DNA of 52,406 bases from NCBI GenBank assembly GCA_016844745.1, contig JAERMQ010000060.1:1-52406 (forward strand). Direction: 5' to 3'. Shown here piece by piece: positions 14,097 to 24,297 of this stretch (positions within the stretch are counted from its first letter, which is position 1; every line of letters starts with the position of its first letter). The notes under the pieces are model-generated. The model did no database searches, was not told where the DNA came from, and was given only the letters and a program-made list of their open reading frames with translations. A program made the position numbers and the translations under genes. Origin of the DNA: Ignavibacteria bacterium (GTDB lineage: Bacteria; Bacteroidota; Ignavibacteria; Kapaibacteriales; UBA2268).

Positions 14097-15902
14097 TTAC
14101 GGTATTATATTTTTCCCGAAAAGCTTTATTATTTCTACCTCAACCGGATGCTTATCTTTAAATTTATCAGCTAATTCCATGTTGTTATCGTTACTAATTT
14201 GATTCTCAGAAATAAAATTATAATCAATACTTTGGATATTAGACGAAGATGTATTAAAATTATCGGATGATTCTTGTATATTAGTAGAATAATTTTTTCG
14301 GACAGGCTCTTCGATTTTGTCTGTTAATGCGATTTTAAGGTTGAATGGCTTGCCGAAAAACTCCGAAATCGAAGCTGAAATAAGTTGCTTCTTATTAGTA
14401 ATGTAACCAAGGACAAAGCTGTCATCGGTCTTAAGGAGAATTTCGCCATCGAAAATATTGGCTTCAACCTGGTCTAACATATTCAACGGAGCGCCGGTTC
14501 TCGATAAATGTTCAAGATAATCGAACCATTTTGAATCATGTATTTTTTTTAAGGTTTTTTCTTGAAATTGAGTTGTTGATGGTTCCTCAATTTTTTTTGG
14601 TACTTCGGTTAAATTAGGTGTAGAAGTATGAATTGGTGTCGGTTGTGGGGTGCTCGTATAAGTTGGTGCGTTTTGACTTACTCTATCGGTAGAAGGTTGT
14701 TGCTTTTGAGTGCTTATGGGTGGTAGTTTCCCACCCGATACCAGCATCTGCTTCAATGATTTTACTTCATCAATAAGCTGAGATATTTCAATAGTAGAAT
14801 CGAGCATAGCCATTTGAGTCAACGCTATTTCAAAGCGGATACGCGGCTGCGCGGCATATTTCATCGCCTGCTCGGTATTTTGTAGTAGTGTTATTAGGCG
14901 CAGAATATCATGCTTCCCGAAGTGTTTTGCCTCTGCTGTGTATCGCTCTGCAATAGCAGAAGAGGTCTCTATTAATTGGGCAGAACCTGTTACGACTACC
15001 GTAAGAATATTCCTGAAATGCTCCATCAATCCATGCAAAACCTCAGATAAATCATATCCCTTTGATACTATTTCGCTTGCTATGCGGTATATTTCCTGGA
15101 GATTTTTATTTGCTATTGAAGTGCTGACCTTGAAGAAAAATTCCTGGTCAATAAGATGAAGCGCATCTGCCATTACCGAAAAAGTAACATTACGTCCGCA
15201 GAATGCAATCACCTGGTCGAAGATACTTTGAGCGTCCCGCATAGAGCCGTCAGCCTTGCGTGCAATTGCAAAAAGAGATTCCTCGTCAATTTCAATATTT
15301 TCACTTTTGGCAATAAATTTCAATCTATCGGTGATTCCTGAAAGCTCCATCCGGCGGAAATCGAAGCGTTGGCAGCGGCTAATTATCGTAGCCGGAACTT
15401 TATGCGATTCAGTTGTTGCGAATACGAACATCAGGTGAGGCGGCGGCTCTTCCAAGGTTTTCAGCAGTGCGTTGAATGCCGAAGTAGAGAGCATGTGCAC
15501 TTCATCGATTACGTATAATTTATAATTCCCTACGACTGGAGGATATTTTGCATTTTCACGAAGCTTGCGCACATCGTCAACGCTGTTGTTCGAGGCGCCG
15601 TCTATTTCGATTACGTCTAAGCTGCGCCCTTCCATAGCTGTCATGCAAGGTCCGCATTTATTGCATGGCTCGGAGTCAACCGGCGCGAGGCAATTGACGG
15701 CACGGGCAAGGATGCGTGCTGCGGTTGTTTTGCCTACTCCACGCGGACCGCTGAATAAATAGGCATGATGAATGCGGTTTTCGGAAATTGCATTTTTAAG
15801 TGTTGTAACGATATGCTCCTGACCCACTATGTCGCCAAATCGCAGTGGTCGCCATTTACGAGCCGTTACGATAAATTCTTCTTGTAGTTGTACTTCTTCC
15901 AT
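14097..15902 (-). CDS. dnaX: DNA polymerase III subunits gamma/tau
   Basis: 601 residues. The AAA+ clamp-loader core carries RPLRFGDIVGQEH, Walker A GPRGVGKT (52-59), the zinc-binding cysteines C71, C80, C83, C86, and Walker B with VIDEVHML followed by FNALLKTLEEPPPH and the sensor TTESHKVPATIISRCQRFDF. The C-terminal ~230 residues are low-complexity Thr/Pro/Gln-rich and then a tau-like domain. The protein loads the sliding clamp in replication and, as tau, couples polymerases. I see no programmed-frameshift slippery site needed for gamma, but did not search exhaustively. Confidence 0.96.
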   Translation of the reverse strand: MEEVQLQEEFIVTARKWRPLRFGDIVGQEHIVTTLKNAISENRIHHAYLFSGPRGVGKTTAARILARAVNCLAPVDSEPCNKCGPCMTAMEGRSLDVIEIDGASNNSVDDVRKLRENAKYPPVVGNYKLYVIDEVHMLSTSAFNALLKTLEEPPPHLMFVFATTESHKVPATIISRCQRFDFRRMELSGITDRLKFIAKSENIEIDEESLFAIARKADGSMRDAQSIFDQVIAFCGRNVTFSVMADALHLIDQEFFFKVSTSIANKNLQEIYRIASEIVSKGYDLSEVLHGLMEHFRNILTVVVTGSAQLIETSSAIAERYTAEAKHFGKHDILRLITLLQNTEQAMKYAAQPRIRFEIALTQMAMLDSTIEISQLIDEVKSLKQMLVSGGKLPPISTQKQQPSTDRVSQNAPTYTSTPQPTPIHTSTPNLTEVPKKIEEPSTTQFQEKTLKKIHDSKWFDYLEHLSRTGAPLNMLDQVEANIFDGEILLKTDDSFVLGYITNKKQLISASISEFFGKPFNLKIALTDKIEEPVRKNYSTNIQESSDNFNTSSSNIQSIDYNFISENQISNDNNMELADKFKDKHPVEVEIIKLFGKNIIP

Positions 15903-16176
15903 TTTTCCTTAGTTAATTAGCAAAAGAGAAATCTCTTTTGTTAAATGTTACTTTTTCTGAATAAGAAATAACAAAATTAAGGCAAGTTTATTGTTTTTTG
16001 GTGAAAATTTTAAAAGTTTGATTAAAGAAGTAACCTTAAGGATTGAATTCTTTACTAATTGATGAATCCTATTCCTTTGAGGCTTTTAGGATATTTAAAT
16101 CGCTTGCAATTGACATTCCTACTGTCTTTGTAGAATATCACAAAAACAGTTTTCAATTTTTATTTTTGCTTTTATC

Positions 16177-18525
16177 TTATTTCTCAACTACCACCGGTAT
16201 CGGGTCTAATCTATTATTATTGTCTATTATAATGAAGTAAACACCGGATTCAACGCCGGTGCAATCCCACTCGATTGTTGCCGAATTAAAGGTTTTCTTA
16301 TCGATTTTCAGGTTTTTTCCATTGCAAACAAGATTTCCGTAAATATTATAAACGCCTTTAACGGCATCTTCCAAATTGAATGATAAATCCCAATATACAA
16401 GCGAGCGGACAAAACTCCGGGCAGGATTAGGATAAGGGGGATATGCGTATAAATGTGTGTAGTATTTGATTTCAACATTATCGATAACACCAGTTGAATT
16501 ATTTGGAGTAATCTTATACCAATTTAAAGCTCTTTTACTATCTTGCAACTTTGCTAATGCTACGTTGTCTTTAAATAAGACAGAATCGAATGATGGAGTG
16601 CCGTTATCCCATGCGGCAGGCTTCCATTTCTTGAGGTTTGAGCGGTCGGTATTTTCAAGAAATAAATTACCTCCGACAATGTAAAATTTTCCACTTAAAA
16701 TCATTAGCATTGGATTGCTGTGTGCCATGTTGTTGTCAGAAAATAAAGTGTCAATAACATTTCGTTTCTTGTCGTAAAGGTAAACCCTGTTTTTATTCAA
16801 AGCTGAGAAGAAGACAGAATCCTTATTAAGCTCGTAAACCTGATTGATAATCAAAAAATCATTGATTGTGTGCAGGGCAGTCCATGTTTTGCCGCTGTCG
16901 TTGGTTTCACGTATTTCGAATCTTTGACTTTCATTCTCGTTTTTTGGGTATGCAGTAGCAAAGCCAAGAAAATGCTGCAAATCCTCGGCGAGGAGGTGAT
17001 GGAATGTATAATATGTATCGGATTTTACAAGAGGTATCTTATTATAATTCGTGTCCATGTTCCATATATAAAAATAATTTTTGACTTCTTTATAATTCAT
17101 CGCAAAAAGATATTTATCCTTTATTTTCGTAATATTAGTACAGGACATATTTTCATCATAAAAGTATAAATCCTTTCTTTCAGAAAATTTAAAAGACCTT
17201 CCACCATCGGTTGTTACACCAAAACAACGTTCAGATTTCCAATGGTTACTACCACCAAAAAATCCTTTACCATTTTCTTCGATATATATAAGAGGTGCTA
17301 TTAAATATTGCTGGTAGTAAACGGCAGAATCAACCAAATCCATTGGATGGAAAGTAAGCCCACCATCTGATGTTCTGTTAATTTCATTATTATTCTTTGC
17401 ATTGTTGAAAAAAATAAAAGAAGAATCATTGAAAATAAATTTCGGCGTACCTGATAAATATGTTATTAAATTCCAAGATTTTGCTCTATCATTCGATTGA
17501 AGCAACATTCCGTTTCCACCCGTTATTACGATTAGAGAATCATCGAGAATTGTGACCTTACTGTTAATGCTTAATGTTATTCCATCACTTGATACCTTTC
17601 CAATTTCACCAATAGTATAAAAATTATTTTGAAAAATATTTCCAATATTTACCAAACTATCTTTTTCAAAATCATAAGTTTTCAATCCGAAATTATAAAA
17701 TATAAGAGTTATGTCATTGATAGCTTTTTTTGTTTTGTTTTTATCACAATAAAGTGTGTAAAACCTTCCATTTATAATATTATATAATTTAGGCATGAAA
17801 GGAGGATTTGTAAATAAGGTGTCTGGAATATATTGTGTCCAATTTTTTAATTCTGAATCTGGCTCATAAAGACCTAAATAGGAACGAATAATAACTTTAT
17901 TTTTATCATAAAGTTTGTCGGAATTTAAAATATATTTCTTTTTAACTAAATTAAATGTTGGGATGGAATCTCTGATTGACAAGTTTTCAGTTAAGAAGAT
18001 ATAATAAATATCCCAGCCAACTCTATAAGAGGCAATAACTCGATTATTAATAAAACAAATAAATTTGTCACCGGTGTTATCATCAGATAAAGAGCAGGAA
18101 TTTATTAATGAAAATCCTTTATCATAACGGTAAATTTTACTCGTAGTACGTATATAAATACAACTTTCATTTATATCAAAATACATAAATAGGTCTGATT
18201 CATCTAAAGGAAATTTATGTTTATTCCAGCTTATGCCATTATTTACCGACCATATAATCAAGCCGCTATCCACCAATCCCCAGAGCGTATCATTAAAGGT
18301 TAACATCTTGATAATTGCTCCCTTTTCGTCTATGGAATATTTTTTCCATGAATTACCCTTGTCTGTGGTCATCATATACATACCGCAATCACCGAAAGCA
18401 AGTACGTTTTTGCCTGAAGCTATCGAGCCGTAGAAATTCTTTGTCATTGGCAAGACATAAAAACCGGCAGTAAGTGTTGAAGACAAAATAACAAGCAATG
18501 TTAATATTATTAAATAAGTTTTCAT
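16177..18525 (-). CDS. Large T9SS-sorted BNR-repeat protein
   Basis: 782 residues with an N-terminal signal (about 1-20, LVILSSTLTAG). Dispersed Asp-box-like motifs occur through the body (TTDKGNSWKKYS, SVNNGISWNKHK, SNDRAKSWNLI, TSDGGLTFHPMD, TTDGGRSFKFSE, TNDSGKTWTALH), suggesting one or two beta-propellers. The C-terminal ~75 residues form a T9SS type A sorting domain (YPNPARSFVRSLVYWD, then VYNIYGNLVCNG, then GVYFIIID). This is the same architecture as 10103-11611 but not a close paralogue. It is probably surface-exposed. Confidence 0.85.
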   Translation of the reverse strand: MKTYLIILTLLVILSSTLTAGFYVLPMTKNFYGSIASGKNVLAFGDCGMYMMTTDKGNSWKKYSIDEKGAIIKMLTFNDTLWGLVDSGLIIWSVNNGISWNKHKFPLDESDLFMYFDINESCIYIRTTSKIYRYDKGFSLINSCSLSDDNTGDKFICFINNRVIASYRVGWDIYYIFLTENLSIRDSIPTFNLVKKKYILNSDKLYDKNKVIIRSYLGLYEPDSELKNWTQYIPDTLFTNPPFMPKLYNIINGRFYTLYCDKNKTKKAINDITLIFYNFGLKTYDFEKDSLVNIGNIFQNNFYTIGEIGKVSSDGITLSINSKVTILDDSLIVITGGNGMLLQSNDRAKSWNLITYLSGTPKFIFNDSSFIFFNNAKNNNEINRTSDGGLTFHPMDLVDSAVYYQQYLIAPLIYIEENGKGFFGGSNHWKSERCFGVTTDGGRSFKFSERKDLYFYDENMSCTNITKIKDKYLFAMNYKEVKNYFYIWNMDTNYNKIPLVKSDTYYTFHHLLAEDLQHFLGFATAYPKNENESQRFEIRETNDSGKTWTALHTINDFLIINQVYELNKDSVFFSALNKNRVYLYDKKRNVIDTLFSDNNMAHSNPMLMILSGKFYIVGGNLFLENTDRSNLKKWKPAAWDNGTPSFDSVLFKDNVALAKLQDSKRALNWYKITPNNSTGVIDNVEIKYYTHLYAYPPYPNPARSFVRSLVYWDLSFNLEDAVKGVYNIYGNLVCNGKNLKIDKKTFNSATIEWDCTGVESGVYFIIIDNNNRLDPIPVVVEK

Positions 18526-18611
18526 AATGCACCTTTATTATTATATTCAAATAACAGTTGAAAAATCAAAAAGTTTCGTTTTTTAAAAAATTGATTAATA
18601 TTATTAACAAG

Positions 18612-18648
18612 AAAAAAGAAAGGGGGTATGAAATTCATACCCCCTAAT
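18612..18648 (-). terminator. Rho-independent terminator of the Cys-rich protein gene
   Basis: On the minus strand, TAGGGGGTATGAA pairs with TTCATACCCCCT and is followed by TTCTTTTTTC, immediately downstream of the stop at 18650. Confidence 0.85.
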
Positions 18649-18649
18649 A

Positions 18650-19231
18650 TTATGGAATTTCTGTACAAATCTGACTTTCGAAATTATAACATTCTCCTGG
18701 TAGAAAATCATTATTTTGTGGTGGGTCAGTTGTACAACTTGGTTCAACGCTAGGTGATTGGCTTATTATATCCCATTTTGTTATAGGTGGAACGTGGTCT
18801 AAGTCTTTACATATTCGATAAACCCTTTCACACATTCCATCATTACAAGGACTCCATGTTTGAGGATTTCCTCCTGAATATCCCATACAAAGTGGAAGAT
18901 AGATATACAAATCAACCGTAGCCGGGCAAGGAGTCACTCCACAGAGGGTGACCCAATAGGTTGTTGCGATATACTCTGCTATTGCGGATTCTAATTCTAT
19001 CGGTGATAACCCACAAGTCGTATCGCGAGTAAACGAGCATATCTGTACTAATATTTTTCCCTCTGTAACATAACAATAAAAGCAGATATCCACTACTGTT
19101 ACGCATCCCTGTATTGTGAAAGTTCTTGAAACATTAGACCAGGGCGCATTGCATGAATCGCAGGCTCTAGCTTCGAAGCCCGCAGAGTATGCCATTATTG
19201 CGAAGATAACGGCTACAAAAAGTTTTTTCAT
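18650..19231 (-). CDS. Exported cysteine-rich protein
   Basis: 193 residues from ATG at 19231; the frame is open further upstream, but this start gives a clean signal peptide (MKKLFVAVIFAIMAYSAGFEARA). The mature part has about 16 cysteines in pairs and singles (ACDSC, ICFYC, GVTPCP, NDGMC), consistent with disulfide bonds outside the cytoplasm. No T9SS sorting domain is present and no family is recognised. It ends at a strong terminator. Confidence 0.7.
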   Translation of the reverse strand: MKKLFVAVIFAIMAYSAGFEARACDSCNAPWSNVSRTFTIQGCVTVVDICFYCYVTEGKILVQICSFTRDTTCGLSPIELESAIAEYIATTYWVTLCGVTPCPATVDLYIYLPLCMGYSGGNPQTWSPCNDGMCERVYRICKDLDHVPPITKWDIISQSPSVEPSCTTDPPQNNDFLPGECYNFESQICTEIP

Positions 19232-19905
19232 TTTATTCACCATTAATGATTGAATAATAATAAAATAATAATTATATTTGAAACCGAATGAGTGCCTGCA
19301 CATGCAAAGGTGTTCAGAAGTCAATGCATGGCAGCGCTACTCATTTAATGAATGCGGAGCCGGTTGGCTTAGCCTGTCGGCTCTGTGTTATTACCTAAGC
19401 TCTCGAACCCATACCGGTAATATGTTTTCAACTTTCTTGCGAAATAGCATGGGAGTTGCATAGGGTATTTTCTTTTCAGCATAAAACTGTCCTCTTTTAT
19501 TTATCACAAAATAATTTATTATTGCCTGCACTAATTCTTAAGAGCAGGCTGAACTTTTTAGCTGTTTTCAACTTAATGAGATATTAGAGTAAAAAAAAAC
19601 TATTTATCTTCCTTATGAATAATTATTAATTAACTTTTGCAATATAAAAAATATAATGAATTATAGAATAATATTTTATGAATTATTTATAATATTTTCT
19701 TGTTTCTGTATCGCTTGTGTTCCTAAATTATCCATTTCTTTTAACAATTGTTATTAAGCTTTCAATAACCTACAAATTAATTTTTAATTGAAGATTTTGA
19801 AAATATTTATAGATTGCGTCCCCTGCGAGCTTTGCGAGAAAAATTATCACGCAAAGCCCGCAAAGAAGCAAAGCCGCAAAGGAAACATTTCTTAATAATT
19901 AAAAA

Positions 19906-20058
19906 CCTTATTTTATTACAATTAACCTTAGTAGAAGTGAATCACCGCTCTACAATCAACCTTATTACTTTATTTACTGCTGTAATTTTGGGAAAAATAA
20001 GGTTGGATGAGGCTGTGATTCTCATTTCTACTAAGGTTTATTATAAAAAATAAGGTTT
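19906..20058. mobile_element. Nested inverted-repeat element (MITE-like)
   Basis: Outer arms of ~43 bases (aaaaccttattttatta...gaatcac and the complement gtgattctcatttctactaaggtt...aaggtttt) enclose inner arms (caaccttatta / aaaataaggttg). The whole 150-bp segment can fold into one long interrupted stem. No coding capacity is visible. Confidence 0.75.
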
Positions 20059-20087
20059 TGATTAAAATAATTGGAAATATTCTCACA

Positions 20088-20200
20088 ATTCGAGGACACT
20101 AAGGACATGAAGGACTTGAGGAAAATATAGTAAATTCTCAAATAAAATTCTATTAATTAGGTACTGTCCTCAATGTCCTTTTAGTCCCCAAAAATAGAAC
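20088..20200. repeat. Inverted repeat with ggac/gtcc-rich arms
   Basis: The left arm gaggacactaaggacatgaaggac and the right arm gtcctcaatgtccttttagtcc pair with few mismatches around an AT-rich loop. It is adjacent to the previous element and may be another non-autonomous repeat. Confidence 0.7.
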
Positions 20201-20367
20201 CCAAATTCCCCTACCCTTCAAATCATAGTCCTGCAGCCAGATATAAGGAATACTCAAAAAAAAGAACGAAAATAATTTTGCCGATTCGGAAAACTTCCTT
20301 AACTTTGTTTTCTCTTTTTGTGAGCATTAAGAAAATTTGAAAAAAAATAATTGCTGGCAAAAAAAGA

Positions 20368-20399
20368 TTTGGAAAATTGAAAAGAAGTTCGTAAGTTTG
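20368..20399 (+). promoter_or_regulatory. Bacteroidetes-type promoter of the 23S-5S unit
   Basis: A -33 box TTTG (20368-20371), exactly 20 bases, then TAAGTTTG (20392-20399) matches the sigma-ABfr consensus TTTG-N19/21-TAnnTTTG. It is followed by a CCTGC...GCAGG hairpin (20404-20420) and a boxA-like gttctttgacg (20429-20438), as in rRNA leaders of this phylum. Confidence 0.8.
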
Positions 20400-20512
20400 A
20401 AGTCCCTGCAATTGCGCAGGAAAAAAAGTTCTTTGACGTTATAAGTGAGAAATCTGAAAAATGGTTTCTGAAGAATCAATAAGAGTATTATCAAGTAAAG
20501 AAAAAGTTCACG

Positions 20513-20547
20513 CGAGAAGTCTGGTATAACAAATTCCAGAGATTTTC
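20513..20547 (+). other. 5' half of the pre-23S processing stem
   Basis: gaagtctggtataa...ttcc pairs with ggaa...ttattccagacttc at about 24081-24100, after the 23S 3' end. This gives the long stem normally cut by RNase III. Confidence 0.75.
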
Positions 20548-21025
20548 GGTAAGATACTAAGGGCATACGGTGGATGCCTTGGCACAGAGAGGCGATGAAG
20601 GACGCGACTACCAGCGATATGCTTCGGGGAGCAGGAAATATGCTTTGATCCGAAGATTTCCGAATGGGGCAACCCATACAGAGTAATGTCTGTATATTCC
20701 GCAAGGAAGGCAAACCCGGGGAATTGAAACATCTCAGTACCCGGAGGAAAAGAAAACGAATGTGATTCCCTGAGTAGTGGCGAGCGAAACGGGAAGAGCC
20801 CAAACCTGAAAGCAACGCTTTTGGGGGTTGTAGGATATTCAACAAAGCTACGTGAATGGATAGCAGAATGGTATTGGAAAAACCAACCAAAGAAGGTGAC
20901 AGTCCTGTAAGTGAAATCCTGAAGCGGGCGAGAGTACTCCTGAGTACCGCGGAACAAGTGGAATTCTGTGGGAAACTGCGCCGACCACGGCGTAAGGCTA
21001 AATACTCCTCTGTGACCGATAGCGA

Positions 21026-21060
<35 letters not shown>

Positions 21061-22411
21061 CAGAAGGGAGTGAAATAGAACCTGAAACCGTATGCTTACA
21101 AACGGTGGGAGCAATCTTCGAATCTTCGGATTCGGAGGGAGTGACCGCGTGCCTTTTGTTTAATGAGCCAACGAGTTGCTCGTTGCATGCAAGGGTAAGT
21201 GCCTCAAGACACGTACCCGTAGCGAAAGCAAGTCCGAATAGGGCGACCTTAGTATGCAGCGGCAGACGCGAAACCGTGTGATCTATCCATGGCCAGGATG
21301 AAGCGTAGGTAACACTACGTGGAGGTCCGAACTAGTGTGGGTTGAAAACCGCTTGGATGAGCTGTGGATAGGGGTGAAAGGCCAATCAAACTCGGTAATA
21401 GCTCGTACTCCTCGAAATGTTTTTAGGAACAGCCTTGCAATAGTGTTCCGGAGGTAGGACTCTGATTGGGCTAGGGCCATTACAGTGGTACCGACCCCAG
21501 ATAAATTACAAATTCCGGAAACATGTTTTGCAGGAGTGAGGCGGTGGGGGATAAGCTTCATCGCCGAGAGGGAAAGAACCCAGACCAACGACTAAGGTCC
21601 CAAAGTAAATGCTAACAGATAAAGGATGTTGTGTTGCTGAGACAGCCAGGATGTTGGCTTAGAAGCAGCCATTCATTAAAAGAGTGCGTAATAGCTCACT
21701 GGTCGAGCGACGCAGCGCCGACAATAATCGGGACTAAGCATTTCACCGAAGTCATGGGAACGCAGCAATGCGTTCGGTAGAGGAGCATTCCGTAGGCAGT
21801 GAAGGTGCGCCGTGAGGCGAGCTGGAGCGTACGGAAGAGCAAATGTTGGCATAAGTAACGATAACGAAGGTGAGAATCCTTCGCGCCGAAAGTCTAAGGA
21901 TTCCTTGAGCTCTGTTCGTCAACTCAGGGTTAGTCGGCCCCTAAGGTGAGGCCAAACGGCGTAACCGATGGAAATCAGGCTATTTAAATATTCCTGAACC
22001 ACCGAAAGTGTTAACCACAGGGACGCAGGAGCGTATTTGGTGCGGGTTAATGGCTATCCCGTGCCAGAAAAGCACTCTGCCAAGAAAAGCTGTGGGTATT
22101 GCTTAGGTGACCGTACCGTAAACCGACACAGGTAGACGGGTTGAATATACTCAGGCGCGCGAGTGAGCCGTGGTTAAGGAACTCGGCAAATTAACCCCGT
22201 AACTTCGGAAGAAGGGGTGCCCCGAGCAATCGGGGCCGCAGTGAAAGGGCCCAGGCGACTGTTTAACAAAAACACAGCACTCTGCTAACTCGTAAAGAGG
22301 ATGTATAGGGTGTGACACCTGCCCGGTGCTGGAAGGTTAAAGGGAGTGGTCAGGCGCAAGCCAAAGCTACGAACTGAAGCCCCAGTAAACGGCGGCCGTA
22401 ACTATAACGGT

Positions 22412-23127
22412 AGTTCTTGCTACGCTTTTATAACTAAAAGTCTTAGAGAAGGGCCGTTGTAAAATTTGGCTATTTGCTGGAACAACTCAGTATTTCATAT
22501 TACTTAGAAAGTGACAATATATGAATGGAGAAAATCAGCAGGAAAGAATTTTAACAGCAGAATACCTTGCCGGCTTTATTGATGGTGAAGGTTGTTTTTC
22601 AGTTTCGGTTCATCCAAATCCAAATGCAAAATTCGGATGGATAATCGACCCTGATTTTACAATCAATCAACATAAACAAAGCCACGAATTTCTGAAGAGT
22701 ATTCAGAAATTCTTAGGATGCGGAAAAATTTACAGTAAAAGTCCCGGAAAATCAAATGTCCTGACTTATACTGTTTATTCAAGAAAAACAATATTTGAAA
22801 AAATATTACCTTTTTTGGAAAAGCATCCTCCTCTTTCAAATAAATATAAGGATTTCTTAATATTTAAAGAAATCATTCTTAAAATGCAAAACCATGAACA
22901 TTCAACAATAGAAGGTTTTCACTCGATAGTGAAATTAGCCTTCAAAATGAATGCAAATGGTAAGCAAAGAGCTTATAAACTGAAAGATGTGTTAAGATTA
23001 TCCTCAGAGACTACACGCCAAACATCTGCAGGCAAAGCAGATGAAGATATAGTCCGAACTCAATAGCGATATTGAGAGCTGAGCAGAAATGACTCAGCCG
23101 ATTAAATTAACCGATCGTAACATAATG
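22412..23127 (+). other. Group I intron in 23S rRNA at L1923 (I-CeuI-type site)
   Basis: The exon reads ...taactataacgg-t up to 22411 and resumes at 23128 with cctaaggtagcgaaatt, the uninterrupted conserved LSU sequence. The 5' exon ends in T and the intron ends in G (23127), as group I introns require. An internal guide sequence gccgttgt (22453-22460) pairs with the exon end ataacggt, with a G-U wobble at the splice site (P1). Core elements: P-like atttgctggaac (22472-22483), Q-like aatcagcagga (22533-22543), R tcagagactacacg (23004-23017), S aagatatagtcc (23044-23055). The insertion point is the classical I-CeuI site in helix 69. Confidence 0.93.
22521..23066 (+). CDS. LAGLIDADG homing endonuclease encoded in the intron
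   Basis: 181 residues with a single LAGLIDADG motif (LAGFIDGEGCFSV, 16-28), so it should act as a homodimer like I-CeuI. The segment CGKIYSKSPGKSNVLTYTV and a later helix pair (KYKDFLIFKEIILKM, followed by FHSIVKLAFKMN) fit the family. It would cut intron-less 23S genes at the L1923 site and spread the intron. The reading frame overlaps the ribozyme core at both ends: Q near its start, R and S near its C-terminus. The last ~20 residues are therefore constrained by RNA structure. Confidence 0.92.
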   Translation: MNGENQQERILTAEYLAGFIDGEGCFSVSVHPNPNAKFGWIIDPDFTINQHKQSHEFLKSIQKFLGCGKIYSKSPGKSNVLTYTVYSRKTIFEKILPFLEKHPPLSNKYKDFLIFKEIILKMQNHEHSTIEGFHSIVKLAFKMNANGKQRAYKLKDVLRLSSETTRQTSAGKADEDIVRTQ

Positions 23128-23185
<58 letters not shown>

Positions 23186-23434
23186 TCTGGGCACTGTCTC
23201 AACCACGGGCTCGGTGAACTTGTGGGACCGGTGAAGACGCCGGTTACCCGCACTTGGACGGAAAGACCCCGTGCACCTTTACTGTAGCTTATTATTGAGT
23301 TCGGTTGCAGCATACGTAGGATAGGTGGGAGGCTTTGAAGTCCTGATTGTGGTCAGGATGGAGCCATCGGTGAAATACCACCTTTGTTGCAGTTGGATCC
23401 TAACCCGGAGGCGTGTAACCTCGGGGACAGTGAT

Positions 23435-23466
<32 letters not shown>

Positions 23467-23629
23467 CAAATGGTAACGGAGGCTTACAAAGGTCACCTCA
23501 GCATGGTCGGTAATCATGCGTAGAGTGCAAAAGCATAAGGTGGCTTAACTGCGAGACTGACGGGTCGAGCAGATGCGAAAGCAGGTTTTAGTGATCCGGC
23601 GACTCTGTGTGGAAGGGTCGTCGCTCAAA

Positions 23630-23663
<34 letters not shown>

Positions 23664-23689
23664 TTGCCCAAGAGTTCATATCGACGGCA

Positions 23690-23749
<60 letters not shown>

Positions 23750-23777
23750 TGGCTGTTCGCCAATTAAAGCGGTACGT

Positions 23778-23821
<44 letters not shown>

Positions 23822-24080
23822 TAGTACGAGAGGACCGTGACGCCCGGACCTACGGTGTATCTGTTGTTACGCCAGTAGCATAGCAGAGTAGCCAAGTCCG
23901 GAAAGGATAAGCGCTGAAAGCATCTCAAGCGCGAAACCTGCTCCAAGATTAGGTATCCCATGGCTTTAAGCCAGTAAGGATCGTGGGAGATTACCACGTC
24001 GATAGGCTTTACGTGTAAGCGTAGTAATATGTTTAGCGAAGAAGTACTAATAATCCGAGGGCTTACCGATTAAAATTTTT

Positions 24081-24172
24081 GGAATCGATTATTCCAGACT
24101 TCGTGGCTTTTTCTTTACTCAGTAATATTCTGATTGACTTCAGGAACTTTCTTACTTATATACTATTTAAAT
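24081..24172 (+). other. 23S-5S spacer with 3' processing stem
   Basis: ggaatcgattattccagacttcg is complementary to the leader before 23S. The rest of the ~100-base spacer holds no tRNA that I can recognise. Confidence 0.7.
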
Positions 24173-24290
<118 letters not shown>

Positions 24291-24297
24291 TTTTTTT

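Larger units (their letters stand above)
19232..20222. other. ~1.0 kb gene-free stretch before the rRNA leader
   Basis: No convincing protein-coding gene is visible. The segment 19275-19460 has GC content above its surroundings and a hairpin (gagccggttgg...cggctc near 19362-19385), so an RNA is possible, but none is recognised. The segment 19805-19885 contains the phrase ctttgcgagaaaaattatcacgcaaagc with multiple gcaaag copies. 19906-20058 and 20088-20200 are two inverted-repeat elements (listed separately). The remainder is AT-rich. Confidence 0.6.

Noticed and set aside
19278..19463. Possible protein-coding ORF or tmRNA/SRP-like RNA
   Set aside because: The ORF has no family features, and I cannot match the sequence to any conserved RNA core, so only a structured-looking segment is noted.
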